This document shows, in pieces, positions 22,025 through 31,195 of a stretch of 64,000 nucleotides of DNA (position 1 is its first letter; each line of letters begins with the position of its first letter). Location: NCBI RefSeq assembly GCF_002029255.1, contig NZ_MZGT01000014.1, forward strand, positions 21,943 to 85,942. Direction: 5' to 3'. Under the pieces are notes generated by a model. That model saw nothing but the letters and a program-made list of their open reading frames with translations, was not told where the DNA came from and searched no databases. The DNA is from Clostridium chromiireducens (GTDB taxonomy: Bacteria; Bacillota; Clostridia; Clostridiales; Clostridiaceae). Position numbers and translations under genes: made by a program.

Positions 22025-22519
22025 CTAGTAACCTGCATCCTTCATAATTTTTAAAGAATCATCATTTTCTATCCATGAATTCACACTTATTTCTCTACAT
22101 TCATCTTTAGAATCTCTTATAATAACATAAGCAATTCCCGAATTAATTATTAATCGCTTGCACATTGAACAGGAATTAGCATCTTTAACATATTCTTTTG
22201 TATTTGCATCTTTTCCAACTAAATATAAAGTAGCTCCTATCATATCTTTTCTAGAAGCACTTATAATTGCATTAGCTTCACTATGTACACTTCTACAAAG
22301 TTCATACTGTTTTCCTCTTGGAATTTTGTGTTCTTCTCTTATGCAACTGTTTAAATCAATGCAATTCTTTCTACCTCTAGGAGCACCTGTATATCCAGTA
22401 GAAATTATTTCATCATTTTTAACAATTATTGAACCATAATTTCTTCTTAAACAAGTTCCTCTTTCTAAGACTGTTTCAGCAATATCTAAATAATAATTCT
22501 GTTTATCACGTCTCTCCAT
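22025..22519 (-). CDS. dCMP deaminase family protein (ComEB-like)
   Basis: Zinc-dependent cytidine/deoxycytidylate deaminase fold, 164 residues. The zinc-binding and catalytic motif is HSEANA, and the second zinc motif is SCSMCKR. The TGAPRG segment is typical of dCMP deaminases. It would convert dCMP to dUMP, feeding thymidylate synthesis. It lies next to upp, consistent with pyrimidine metabolism. In Bacillus the homologue is comEB, but no competence genes lie here. Confidence 0.9.
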   Translation of the reverse strand: MERRDKQNYYLDIAETVLERGTCLRRNYGSIIVKNDEIISTGYTGAPRGRKNCIDLNSCIREEHKIPRGKQYELCRSVHSEANAIISASRKDMIGATLYLVGKDANTKEYVKDANSCSMCKRLIINSGIAYVIIRDSKDECREISVNSWIENDDSLKIMKDAGY

Positions 22520-22554
22520 TTTACCATCCCCAAAATCAAGTTGTGCCAGGTTAC

Positions 22555-22583
22555 TTAAAGAACAAAGAGCAAAGCTCTTTGTT
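22555..22583 (-). terminator. Terminator after upp
   Basis: ACAAAGAGC / GCTCTTTGT with a 3-nt loop, followed on the minus strand by TCTTT. The T tract is short, so read-through into the deaminase gene is likely. Confidence 0.7.
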
Positions 22584-22673
22584 AATTAATTTAACAGTAA
22601 ATAAATCTAATATATTTATAAGTCTAAAGACCTCTTAAATATTATTCTTAAAATGAACATAGATTTAGTACCA

Positions 22674-23303
22674 CTACTTAGTTCCAAATAATCTATCTCC
22701 TGCATCACCAAGACCTGGTACAATATATCCATTTTCATTCAATTTCTCGTCTATAGAAGCTAAGTAAATATCAACATCATCATGAGCTTTTTGTATTGCT
22801 TCAATTCCTTCTGGAGCTCCCACTAAACACATGAGTTTCATATTTTTAGCACCTCTATTTTTTAGCATCGTTAGAGCATCTATTGATGATCCTCCTGTTG
22901 CAAGCATTGGATCAACAACTATTATATCTCTTTCAGCAATATCTTGCGGCAACTTACAGAAGTATTCTACTGGTTGAAGTGTTTCTTCATCTCTATATAA
23001 TCCGATATGTCCAACCTTTGCTGCTGGAATCAAGTTAATTATTCCATCTACCATACCAAGACCAGCTCTTAGAATGGGAACAACTGCAATCTTCTTACCT
23101 GCAAGCATTTTACATCTTGCTATAGCCACCGGCGTTTTTACATCTACTTCTTCCATATTTAAATCTCTCGTAACTTCATAGGCCATTAACATAGAAATTT
23201 CTTCAACTAATTTTCTAAAATCTTTCGACCCTGTTTCTTCATTTCTTAAAATTGCTAATTTATGTAATATTAGCGGGTGATTTATTTCTGTAACTTTACT
23301 CAT
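22674..23303 (-). CDS. upp: Uracil phosphoribosyltransferase
   Basis: Salvages uracil with PRPP to UMP. The 209-residue length is exactly that of the family. The PRPP-binding loop is [12 protein letters not shown] and the uracil-binding C-terminus reads [17 protein letters not shown]. The ATG at 23301-23303 follows GGAGG; an upstream in-frame ATG at 23330 would overrun this site. Tandem hairpin repeats lie just upstream. Confidence 0.98.
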   Translation of the reverse strand: MSKVTEINHPLILHKLAILRNEETGSKDFRKLVEEISMLMAYEVTRDLNMEEVDVKTPVAIARCKMLAGKKIAVVPILRAGLGMVDGIINLIPAAKVGHIGLYRDEETLQPVEYFCKLPQDIAERDIIVVDPMLATGGSSIDALTMLKNRGAKNMKLMCLVGAPEGIEAIQKAHDDVDIYLASIDEKLNENGYIVPGLGDAGDRLFGTK

Positions 23304-23353
23304 CTTTATTCCTCCACGTTTAACTTTCATATTTATTCTCTCACATTATGTGA

Positions 23354-23486
23354 TTTTTTCTAATTAAATGATCCTAATTGCAGCATAGCTGCTTTTTTCT
23401 AATATAAATGATCTTAATTGCAGCATAGCTGCTTTTTTCTAATATAAATGATCTTAATTGCAGCATAGCTGCTTTTTTCTAATGTG
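23354..23486. repeat. Three-fold tandem repeat of a ~40-bp hairpin unit
   Basis: Units at 23354-23392 (39 bp), 23393-23432 and 23433-23472 (40 bp each), then a partial fourth. Each ends with GCAGC-ATA-GCTGC and is followed by six T on the plus strand, so each resembles a plus-strand terminator. The partial unit overlaps the rpiB stop codon. Both neighbouring genes are on the minus strand. Confidence 0.9.
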
Positions 23487-23928
23487 TATATTTTTTTTCA
23501 ATTTCTGAAATTTTATCTATTCTATTTTGGTGTCTATCCCCTTCAAATTTAGCTGTAATAAAAGTCTTTACTATATCTAAAGCAAGACCAGCTCCGACTA
23601 CTCTTTGGCCCATTGTTAAAATATTTGCATTATTATGTTCTCTTGTTGCATGTGCGCTAAAAGTATCAGAACATAACGCTGCTCTAATTCCTGGAACTTT
23701 ATTCGCTGCAATGCTAATTCCTATTCCAGTACCACAAATTAATATACCAAATTCGAACTCTTTTGATACGACTGCTTCTGCTACAGGTAATGCAATGTCA
23801 GGGTAATCGCAAGAATTAGTAGAGTGAGTCCCAAAATCTTTCACTTCATGATTTTCACTTTCTAAAAACTTGATAATCTCGTTTTTTAATTCAAATCCAC
23901 CATGGTCACATCCAATTGCAATTTTCAT
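23479..23928 (-). CDS. rpiB: Ribose 5-phosphate isomerase B
   Basis: Interconverts ribulose 5-phosphate and ribose 5-phosphate. The 149-residue RpiB fold starts MKIAIGCDHGGFELK, with the active-site Cys in FGILICGTGIGISIAANK and the REHNNANILTMG segment. The ATG at 23926-23928 follows GGGAGATGG. It lies between the t6A gene and upp, as in many Firmicutes; ribose 5-phosphate supplies PRPP for Upp. Confidence 0.97.
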   Translation of the reverse strand: MKIAIGCDHGGFELKNEIIKFLESENHEVKDFGTHSTNSCDYPDIALPVAEAVVSKEFEFGILICGTGIGISIAANKVPGIRAALCSDTFSAHATREHNNANILTMGQRVVGAGLALDIVKTFITAKFEGDRHQNRIDKISEIEKKYTH

Positions 23929-23997
23929 AATCAAACCATCTCCCATTAATATTTAATCTTAAATTTAGTTTATGTCAAATATATTGATTATATATAA

Positions 23998-25047
23998 CTA
24001 TACATCTATGATATCAAATCCTGCAGCCTTATTTAATCTATTCATAATAGCTATACCTAAACCTTCTTCTTTATATCCTTCTGCTAGAATTAAATCCGCA
24101 TTTAAATCATCACATTTTCTTAAAGCTTCAAATAGACTTTTAGCAACTGTCGCTAAATTAAATATACTTCCCATAACTATGCAATCACCCTCTGTATATT
24201 CATTCACATTTTCTTCGACAGTAAGAATACAAACATTTTTACCTTTTTCTATATTATAGTGTACCATTTCTTTTATTTTTTCAATAGTTTTTTTTCTTTC
24301 TCCGGAAATTATTGTCACTTTGGCATTTGGTGCATAATGTTTATATTTCATTCCTGGGGCCTTCGGTTTCAATCCCTCCCTGGGTTTCTCCATTATAGCT
24401 TTATCTATTTCAATTGATGAATCTATTTCTTTAAGCATTTCCAACGTAATACCGCCCGGACGCAGAACTATAGGAGGGACCACAGTGCAATCAACAATTG
24501 TAGACTCTACTCCTACATCACTTTGCGCTCCTCCTAGAATACAGTCTACTTTTCCATCTAAATCCTCAACACATCTTTGAAAATCTGTAGGACTTGGTCT
24601 TCCACTTATATTAGCTGAAGGAGCGGCAATTGTGGTATTTGATAATTCAATTAGCTTTCTAGCTATTTCATTATCCGGCATTCTGATACCAATAGAATTC
24701 AAATCTGCACTAGTCACATTGGGTATTATGCCCTTTTTTCTTAAAATTATTGTAAGCGGTCCTGGCCAAAACTTATTTATAAGTTTATTAGCCACTTCTG
24801 GAATTTCCATAACATATGGCTCTATATTTTTTGATGCCACATGGATTATTAACGGATTATCTTGAGGCCTACCTTTTGCTTTAAATATCTTTTCAACCGC
24901 AGTTTCATTAAGAGCATCTGCCCCTAGCCCATAAACTGTTTCTGTCGGAAAAACGACTGTCCCTCCATTTTTAATAAATTCTGCCGCTTCTCTTATCTTT
25001 TCCTCATCTTCCTTAACATCCTTAATTATACTAAACTTAGTTTCCAC
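23998..25047 (-). CDS. ywlC: L-threonylcarbamoyladenylate synthase (Sua5 type)
   Basis: Makes threonylcarbamoyl-AMP for tRNA t6A37 modification; TsaD at 59177-60196 uses this intermediate. The 349-residue protein has the YrdC domain (about 10-200, with FPTETVYGLGADAL, KGRPQDNPLIIHV and SANISGRPSPT), a linker with KAPGMKYKHYAP, and a Sua5 C-terminal domain. That is the longer Sua5 form rather than the short TsaC form. The start is GTG at 25045-25047 with AAAGGAGG upstream. Confidence 0.95.
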   Translation of the reverse strand: METKFSIIKDVKEDEEKIREAAEFIKNGGTVVFPTETVYGLGADALNETAVEKIFKAKGRPQDNPLIIHVASKNIEPYVMEIPEVANKLINKFWPGPLTIILRKKGIIPNVTSADLNSIGIRMPDNEIARKLIELSNTTIAAPSANISGRPSPTDFQRCVEDLDGKVDCILGGAQSDVGVESTIVDCTVVPPIVLRPGGITLEMLKEIDSSIEIDKAIMEKPREGLKPKAPGMKYKHYAPNAKVTIISGERKKTIEKIKEMVHYNIEKGKNVCILTVEENVNEYTEGDCIVMGSIFNLATVAKSLFEALRKCDDLNADLILAEGYKEEGLGIAIMNRLNKAAGFDIIDV

Positions 25048-25086
25048 CTTTTCTACCTCCTTTCTTCTTTTTATATGTCTTATTTC

Positions 25087-25674
25087 TTAAACTATGAGCT
25101 GTCCCCTGGCTATTTTTATATTTTGTATACTATCATCAGTATAAGTAGCTTTAACACAATTCCTGTATATAGAATCCAATAGTAAATACTTCTTCAATCC
25201 ACCTCTCTTGATTACCTGCAAATAATAATCTCTCTGAGGATTAATTTGTTTAACGACATTGTACTCTTCTGCAATTTGTGGGTATCTTTTAAGGACATTC
25301 GGGTCAATTAACCTCAACCCTCTGTTTTTAAACTTTACACTTGTTACCAAAACAATTTCTAAATCATAGTCTGATTTGTTTGTATGTACTAAAATAACTT
25401 TATCACATATAATTAATGATTCCTTAGATAAAATTCCAACTTTAAAAATCAATCTATTACTAGAATATCTATATTCCACTTTGTAAGCATTCATTTTAAT
25501 TATGATAGATATAATAATCAAAATTTCAATAAAAACAACATAACTTGTGTAAAATATAGTAGTTAATCCAGTCACTATTAATATTAGCGGAAGAACACTC
25601 CCAATAATAACCATAATAATTAAAAACATCTTCAAATGTAATCTTTCCTTTTTTATAGCTTTATATATATCCAT
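25087..25674 (-). CDS. Unknown membrane protein with two N-terminal helices
   Basis: Not recognised as a named family. Two adjacent hydrophobic segments at about residues 15-38 and 42-60 precede a soluble beta-rich region (about 65-195) with ILSKESLIICDKVILVHTN. This resembles bacterial PH-like domains of the YdbS type, but the likeness is loose. The ATG follows GGGGGA. It lies between prfA and the t6A gene and may be cotranscribed with prfA. Confidence 0.65.
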   Translation of the reverse strand: MDIYKAIKKERLHLKMFLIIMVIIGSVLPLILIVTGLTTIFYTSYVVFIEILIIISIIIKMNAYKVEYRYSSNRLIFKVGILSKESLIICDKVILVHTNKSDYDLEIVLVTSVKFKNRGLRLIDPNVLKRYPQIAEEYNVVKQINPQRDYYLQVIKRGGLKKYLLLDSIYRNCVKATYTDDSIQNIKIARGQLIV

Positions 25675-25738
25675 ATTTAGTCCCCCAAATTACTTTTAAA
25701 GCCCTACATATACAATGCAAGGCTTTATTGAGTAATTA

Positions 25739-26821
25739 TTACATTTGTGTATTTCCCATTAACTTCATTTTCTCAGCCTGATCTTCTGTAATAAGTGCAT
25801 TTATCATTTCGTCAAGATCTCCACTTAAGAATGCGTCTAATTTATATAAAGTTAATCCTATTCTGTGGTCAGTAACTCTTCCTTGTGGATAATTATATGT
25901 CCTTATTCTTTCACTTCTATCCCCTGTACCAACTTGACTTTTTCTATCTTCAGCTATTCCTTCTGCTCTTTCTCTCTCTGCTTGTTCATAAAGCCTTGAT
26001 TTTAAAACCTTCATAGCCTTTTCTTTATTTTTCAATTGTGATTTTTCATCTTGGCATGAAACTACAAGACCTGTTGGTAAGTGAGTAATTCTTACAGCTG
26101 AATCTGTAGTATTAACGCACTGTCCCCCATTTCCCGAAGCTCTGAACACGTCAATTCTAACATCTTTATCTGCTACTTCTATTTCAACATCATCTACTTC
26201 TGGCAGAACTGCTACTGTAGCAGTTGATGTATGAATTCTTCCACTTGATTCAGTATCTGGAACTCTTTGTACTCTATGAACGCCACTTTCATATTTCAAT
26301 TTAGAGTACGCTCCGTTACCTTTAATCATAAATACAACTTCTTTAAACCCACCAAGATCTGTTTCGTTTAAACTCATAATTTCTGTAGACCATCTTTGAG
26401 TTTCCGCATATCTAGTGTACATTCTAAATAAGTTATATGCAAATAGTGCGGCCTCTTCTCCACCTGCGCCCCCTCTGATTTCAACAAATACATTTTTATC
26501 ATCGTTAGGGTCTTTTGGAAGTAATAAAATTTGAATTTCTCTTTCTAATTCAGATTCCCTATTTGTGAGATCAGATATTTCTTCATTTAACATCTCTCTC
26601 ATTTCTTTATCACTTTCACCACTTAGCATTTCCTTGTTAGCTTTTAAATCTTCAGTTACTTTTTTATAATCTCTGTAGGCATTTACGATAATCTCTAAAT
26701 CTGCATGTTCCTTACAAAGTTTTCTCCATTCATTTTGGTTTTGCATAATTGATGGATCACTAATTTTAACTGATAATTCATCATATTTATTTTCTATAAA
26801 GTCTAATCTATCTAATAACAT
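25739..26821 (-). CDS. prfA: Peptide chain release factor 1
   Basis: Terminates translation at UAA and UAG. The 360-residue protein has the catalytic loop [11 protein letters not shown], whose GGQ glutamine is the target of PrmC, and the RF1-specific region around [18 protein letters not shown]. The ATG at 26819-26821 follows GGAGTG. The methyltransferase that modifies it is encoded directly upstream. Confidence 0.98.
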   Translation of the reverse strand: MLLDRLDFIENKYDELSVKISDPSIMQNQNEWRKLCKEHADLEIIVNAYRDYKKVTEDLKANKEMLSGESDKEMREMLNEEISDLTNRESELEREIQILLLPKDPNDDKNVFVEIRGGAGGEEAALFAYNLFRMYTRYAETQRWSTEIMSLNETDLGGFKEVVFMIKGNGAYSKLKYESGVHRVQRVPDTESSGRIHTSTATVAVLPEVDDVEIEVADKDVRIDVFRASGNGGQCVNTTDSAVRITHLPTGLVVSCQDEKSQLKNKEKAMKVLKSRLYEQAERERAEGIAEDRKSQVGTGDRSERIRTYNYPQGRVTDHRIGLTLYKLDAFLSGDLDEMINALITEDQAEKMKLMGNTQM

Positions 26822-26920
26822 TTAATCACTCCGTACTTTTTTTTTCACATTTCTACATTATATCATATTTTATGTGGTTAACCAACTAGCCATTTTTTTA
26901 ATTTGAGTTTTTATATTTAA

Positions 26921-28681
26921 TTATATTCTAATTCCAATTACTATTCTATCAAGGCTCGCAAAATCTTTAATAACTTTTATATCCTCGAAGTTATGTTCTT
27001 CCATTAATAATTTTACTGCTTCTCCTTGATTATATCCTATTTCAAATGCTAATATTCCAGATTGTTTCAGTACATATTGACTTTGGTCAATTATCTTCCT
27101 ATAAAAATCTAACCCATCTGTTCCACCATCCAAAGCAGTATGAGGCTCATAATTTTTAACATCATCCATAAGTTTATCAATCTCTTCTGCCTCTATATAT
27201 GGGGGATTAGAGACTATGATATCATACATCTTTTTATCTTCTATAGGTTTTTCTAACAGATCACTCTTTATAAACGCTGCTCTATCTTCCATTTTGTTTT
27301 TCTTTATATTTATTAATGATACTTTTTCCGGAATTGGATAGTAATCAATTAAATCCACCTTTATATTTTGTCTATAATGAGCTAATGCTATACCAATTGC
27401 CCCTGATCCACAACACAAATCACACACTTGCTTTTCTTCATTTTCTCCTATACTTTTTAACACCTCATCAACTAGTATCTCTGTATCATCTCTTGGAATT
27501 AGAACACCTTCCTCAACATGATAGTCAATCCCCATAAACTCACACTTATTTAAAATATATTTAACAGGCATTTTATTTCTACGTTTTTCTATAAATTTAA
27601 AATATCTTTCCGCCTTATCTGCACTAACTTCTTCTTCTTTGTGGGTAATTAAATAAATTCTGCTCTCTTCTATTATGTTACCTAATAGCAGTTCAGTATC
27701 TAATCTTGCTGTATCAATTCCACTTTCCTTTAGAGTAGAGGCTCCAGCATTTATTAATTCCTCTATACTTTTATTTGGATCTTTAATTCCTTCTGCCGCT
27801 TTTAAAGACGCTATAGCGACTTCTATTTGAGAATCATCAGGTTCCTTAGTCGTTAGCAACTGTAATTTAAGACCAGGATAAGCTATTATCTTCGATAAAA
27901 GACCATCATCTTTACCAAGCCATTTTATTAGTTCATAACTAATTCCCGTAACAACCGGTATAAGCACAATTCTAAATAATAATCTTTCAACAATACCTCC
28001 CCATCCTGTAAATGAAAAGACTATTATACTAACAAGCATTACTAAGAACAAGAAATTAGTTCCACATCTTGGATGCAGCCTTGGCTGTTTTCTAACATTT
28101 TCAACTGTTAATTCTTCCATTGCTTCATAGCAGAATATAGTTTTATGTTCTGCTCCATGATACTGAAATACCCTATAAATATCACTAAGTTTACTGATAA
28201 AAAACATATATAGCAAAAGAATAGTAATTCTTATGCCTGCTTCTATTAAATGAAGCATTATATTTGAAATTCCTGTTTCTTTAAAAAATGATGCAATCCC
28301 TGTTGGTAACGCAACAAAAAGTCCTATAGCAAAAATGAATGAAATAAACATCGTTATTCCCATTAATACGTCGTTAGCACTTTTCCCTAATTTATTCTCT
28401 AACCACTTTTCAAATTTTGATGGCTCCTCATTTTCATCTTCTAAAAATGTGGCAGAATAATTTAAAGATTCCATACCCACTTTCATAGATTCTATTAGCA
28501 CAAAAAAACCTCTAAGAAATGGTATATTTAAAAACGGATATTTCTTTGTTACTGGCCTATTATCTTTAAAATCTATTTCTATCTTTCCATTAGGAGTTCT
28601 AACAGCTGTTGCTAAGCTTTTACTACCTCTCATCATAACGCCTTCTATAACAGCTTGACCTCCAACATCACATCTTCTCAT
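26921..28681 (-). CDS. prmC: DUF1385 membrane protein fused to PrmC methyltransferase
   Basis: The protein of about 586 residues joins two families. Residues 1-290 are DUF1385 (GGQAVIEGVMMRG at the N-terminus, several membrane segments, and YRVFQYHGAEHKTIFCYE). Residues from about 300 are PrmC/HemK: helical N-domain, then CDLCCGSGAIGIALA for SAM binding and VSNPPYIEAEEI as catalytic NPPY. PrmC methylates the GGQ glutamine of release factors, and prfA follows. I take ATG at 28679-28681; a GTG at 28691-28693 is an alternative. No stop or frameshift separates the halves, so the methyltransferase is probably membrane-tethered. Confidence 0.93.
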   Translation of the reverse strand: MRRCDVGGQAVIEGVMMRGSKSLATAVRTPNGKIEIDFKDNRPVTKKYPFLNIPFLRGFFVLIESMKVGMESLNYSATFLEDENEEPSKFEKWLENKLGKSANDVLMGITMFISFIFAIGLFVALPTGIASFFKETGISNIMLHLIEAGIRITILLLYMFFISKLSDIYRVFQYHGAEHKTIFCYEAMEELTVENVRKQPRLHPRCGTNFLFLVMLVSIIVFSFTGWGGIVERLLFRIVLIPVVTGISYELIKWLGKDDGLLSKIIAYPGLKLQLLTTKEPDDSQIEVAIASLKAAEGIKDPNKSIEELINAGASTLKESGIDTARLDTELLLGNIIEESRIYLITHKEEEVSADKAERYFKFIEKRRNKMPVKYILNKCEFMGIDYHVEEGVLIPRDDTEILVDEVLKSIGENEEKQVCDLCCGSGAIGIALAHYRQNIKVDLIDYYPIPEKVSLINIKKNKMEDRAAFIKSDLLEKPIEDKKMYDIIVSNPPYIEAEEIDKLMDDVKNYEPHTALDGGTDGLDFYRKIIDQSQYVLKQSGILAFEIGYNQGEAVKLLMEEHNFEDIKVIKDFASLDRIVIGIRI

Positions 28682-28706
28682 TAATAAAATCACTTACTCT
28701 CTTTTA

Positions 28707-29291
28707 TTATTTTTCTTTATATTTATAATAACATTCTCCACATAATGATTCATATTCAACATTATTTTGTTCATCTATAGCAATCTGTTCACCTTCAAAC
28801 ACAAATCTATTACTTACCTTTCTACCATTAAATATAGCTTTCTTTCCACACGCACATATTGTTTTCATTTCTTCTATGCTGTGTGCTAATAATAGCAATC
28901 TTTTACTCCCCTCAAACCCATCCATTTTGAAATCCGTCCTAAGTCCATAGCATATTATAGGTATATTAATTCTCACTGCTATTTCAAATAATTGGTCTAT
29001 TTGTTCATGTTTCATAAATTGAACTTCATCTACTAATATACAATCTATGTTTTCACCTTCGTTTAAATACTTATGTATTATCTCTAAAATATTGTCGTTC
29101 TCCGAAATCAATAAATCAACTTGTCTATTTACCCCAAGTCTAGATACAAGTGTATTTCCACCCTTATTGTCAACTTTAGGTTTTATAATAATCACTTTCA
29201 TCCCGCGTTCTTCATAATTATAAGCAACTTGCATTAAATGGGTTGACTTACCTGAATTCATAGCTCCGTATCTAAAATATAATTTGCTCAT
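28707..29291 (-). CDS. tdk: Thymidine kinase
   Basis: Phosphorylates thymidine in the salvage pathway. The 194-residue type II enzyme has P-loop GAMNSGKST at residues 9-17, the Walker B-like DCILVDEVQF, the lasso segment and a structural zinc site CACGK...CGECY. The ATG follows GGAGAG at slightly long spacing. It lies upstream of the DUF1385-PrmC gene with a 25-bp gap. Confidence 0.97.
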   Translation of the reverse strand: MSKLYFRYGAMNSGKSTHLMQVAYNYEERGMKVIIIKPKVDNKGGNTLVSRLGVNRQVDLLISENDNILEIIHKYLNEGENIDCILVDEVQFMKHEQIDQLFEIAVRINIPIICYGLRTDFKMDGFEGSKRLLLLAHSIEEMKTICACGKKAIFNGRKVSNRFVFEGEQIAIDEQNNVEYESLCGECYYKYKEK

Positions 29292-29440
29292 CTTTAAAGT
29301 ACTCTCCTTTTAAAGGTATCATACACGATTATATCATTTAATACTCATCATAAAAAGACATTTTTATATTATTTGCATCTATATTTTATCCTATAGATAG
29401 CACCTGAAACAATTACTCTTTTTCAAGTAGGAAATAACAG
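29292..29440. other. Intergenic between divergent tdk and rpmE, left half
   Basis: AT-rich, no gene. The tdk promoter should lie here but I did not find a strong match. The right half holds repeat copy D and the rpmE promoter. Confidence 0.4.
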
Positions 29441-29530
29441 CTACAAACTCCTGGACAAGGTGCCCTCCGAGGGTATAAGCTCAACTAAATTCAGCTGGAG
29501 TTAAGACTCCATCTGAAAAGTTTCACTTTA
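29441..29530 (+). repeat. Dispersed structured repeat, copy D (best preserved)
   Basis: The plus strand shows the left block CTCCTGGACAAGGTGCC, an arm around CCTCCGAGGG, GTATAAGCTCAACTAAAT, then a near-perfect hairpin TTCAGCTGGAGT-TAAG-ACTCCATCTGAA and finally AAGTTTCACTTTATT. It ends 4 bp before the -35 box of the rpmE promoter. Confidence 0.75.
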
Positions 29531-29533
29531 TTA

Positions 29534-29562
29534 TTGACGCTAAATTTCCACTATGCTATAAT
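29534..29562 (+). promoter_or_regulatory. rpmE promoter
   Basis: TTGACG (29534-29539), 17-nt spacer, TATAAT (29557-29562), 59 bp before the rpmE start. A near-consensus sigma-A promoter. Confidence 0.9.
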
Positions 29563-29621
29563 CTAATGGTTGTTATTGAATAATTAACATAAGTTTATAT
29601 AATTGAAAGAGGTGAAAAATA

Positions 29622-29831
29622 ATGAGAGAAGGCATACATCCAGAATACCACCACGAAACAGTGGTTAAGTGTGCATGTGGAAACACTTTCACTACTGGTT
29701 CTGTTAAAGAAGAACTAAAAGTTGAAATATGCTCTAAATGCCACCCATTCTTCACTGGTAAACAAAAAATTGTTGACGTTGGTGGAAGAGTTGATAAATT
29801 CAACAAGAGATTCAACCTTGGCAGCAAGTAA
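29622..29831 (+). CDS. rpmE: 50S ribosomal protein L31
   Basis: Zinc-type (C+) L31, 69 residues, with Cys17, Cys19, Cys37 and Cys40 (CAC and CSKC). The segment [18 protein letters not shown] is typical of the family. The ATG follows GAGGTG. It is transcribed alone from its own promoter and ends at a terminator. Confidence 0.98.
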   Translation: MREGIHPEYHHETVVKCACGNTFTTGSVKEELKVEICSKCHPFFTGKQKIVDVGGRVDKFNKRFNLGSK

Positions 29832-29840
29832 TATCCTTAC

Positions 29841-29866
29841 GGAAAGACAATGTCTTTCCTTTTTTT
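29841..29866 (+). terminator. rpmE terminator
   Basis: GGAAAGAC / GTCTTTCC with a 3-nt loop, followed by seven T, 10 bp after the stop codon. Confidence 0.93.
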
Positions 29867-30042
29867 GTTGCATTTTATAAATATGTAAAAAATTTAAATA
29901 AGGCTAATTAAAACCTGAACTTTTGCATTAATTAGGTTAATTAACTAACTTTTAATATATTACCATGTATAATTTAGTATTTAAATTGCACAATAGATAT
30001 GGTAAACTATGTAATATAATACTATTGAAATGAGTGACTTTC

Positions 30043-31149
30043 GTGAAAAAAGTTTTAATTTTAACAACATCTACGGGCCAAGGACATAATCAGGCTGCCA
30101 CTTCTGTAGCAGAATCTTTTAAAAATGCTGGTTACGAAATTACAAAACTTGATTTTCTAGCTAAGAATAGTAAATTTCTTAATGATATTATTGTAATGGC
30201 ATATGAAATTTCCGCCGCAAAATTCCCTAGAACTTATGGCTTATTTTACAACTTAACCGACAACAAATATATTAATAATTTTTTAAAAATTATTTTCTTT
30301 ATGACTAGAAAGAAAGTTTCAAAAGTAATAGATGAGATACGGCCTGATATAATTATAGCCACTCACTCTATAAACATCAGTGTTATCTCAGACTTAAAAA
30401 AACAAGGATTAAAAACTCCATTCATTTTAGTGGTTACAGATTTTAAAGCTCATTATCTATATGTAGATTCCTGTGTTGATGCTTATATAACTGGCAGTAA
30501 CTATACAAAGCAATCATTAATGAATAGAACTGTGAGTCCTAACAAGATTTATCCTATAGGTATTCCAATAAGCAATAGGTTTTACACAGAAGTTACTTCT
30601 GCCGACACTCTAAAGGATGATGAATATTTTAATATATTACTTATGGGTGGTAGCCTCGGGCTAAATACCATATTTAAAGTGCTAAAAGAATTATTAAAGA
30701 ATCCAAAGAAATTAAGAATTACTGTTGTCTGTGGCAAAAATAATCACCTAAAGAATAAGTTGGTTAAATACTGTCAGGAAAATAATTTTACGAATAAAAA
30801 ACTTCATATACTAGGTTTTACTCAAGATATTTCTTACCTTATGGATTATTGCGATATAATTGTATCAAAACCTGGTGGTTTAACAGTTACAGAATCTATA
30901 GTTAAAAATATACCATTAGTGATTCCTTTTGCTATACCCGGACAAGAAAGTGAGAATATAGATTTTCTTACAACCGAGGGATATTCAATTTATATAAAAG
31001 ATTTAAATAAAATTAACGATACAGTGAATCGCTTAATAGATAATCCAGACGAATTAATTAACTTAAGACTTAAATTAAAAGAATTATCTTCAACATATTC
31101 TTTAACCAAAATAGTCGACATAGCAAACGATTTAATTTCAAATAAATAA
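30043..31149 (+). CDS. Glycosyltransferase, diacylglycerol-glucosyltransferase/MGDG-synthase type
   Basis: The N-terminus ILTTSTGQGHNQAATSVAES and the C-terminal sugar-nucleotide region (DIIVSKPGGLTVTESI) match the MGDG synthase / UgtP family (GT28-like, GT-B fold). Such enzymes glycosylate diacylglycerol to make membrane glycolipids, used also as lipoteichoic acid anchors in Firmicutes. The length of about 368 residues fits. I prefer GTG at 30043, with GAGTGA just upstream; a GTG at 30034 is the alternative. A TATAAT lies at 30015-30020 without a matched -35. The lipid substrate is inferred from family only. Confidence 0.88.
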   Translation: MKKVLILTTSTGQGHNQAATSVAESFKNAGYEITKLDFLAKNSKFLNDIIVMAYEISAAKFPRTYGLFYNLTDNKYINNFLKIIFFMTRKKVSKVIDEIRPDIIIATHSINISVISDLKKQGLKTPFILVVTDFKAHYLYVDSCVDAYITGSNYTKQSLMNRTVSPNKIYPIGIPISNRFYTEVTSADTLKDDEYFNILLMGGSLGLNTIFKVLKELLKNPKKLRITVVCGKNNHLKNKLVKYCQENNFTNKKLHILGFTQDISYLMDYCDIIVSKPGGLTVTESIVKNIPLVIPFAIPGQESENIDFLTTEGYSIYIKDLNKINDTVNRLIDNPDELINLRLKLKELSSTYSLTKIVDIANDLISNK

Positions 31150-31185
31150 AAAGGGTGACCGTAAATCTAACTGGTCATCCTTTTT
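31149..31185. terminator. Terminator between glycosyltransferase and rho
   Basis: AAAGGGTGACC / GGTCATCCTTT with a 12-nt loop has A and T tails on both sides, so it serves both convergent genes. Confidence 0.88.
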
Positions 31186-31195
31186 CATTATGTTA

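Noticed and set aside
23354..23486. Possible CRISPR array
   Set aside because: Direct repeats are contiguous with no variable spacers, and each unit is a hairpin plus T run; no cas genes are present.
29441..29621. L31-binding or zinc-responsive leader for rpmE
   Set aside because: The repeat lies upstream of the -35 box rather than in the transcript, and the leader from the start site to the ATG is short and unstructured.
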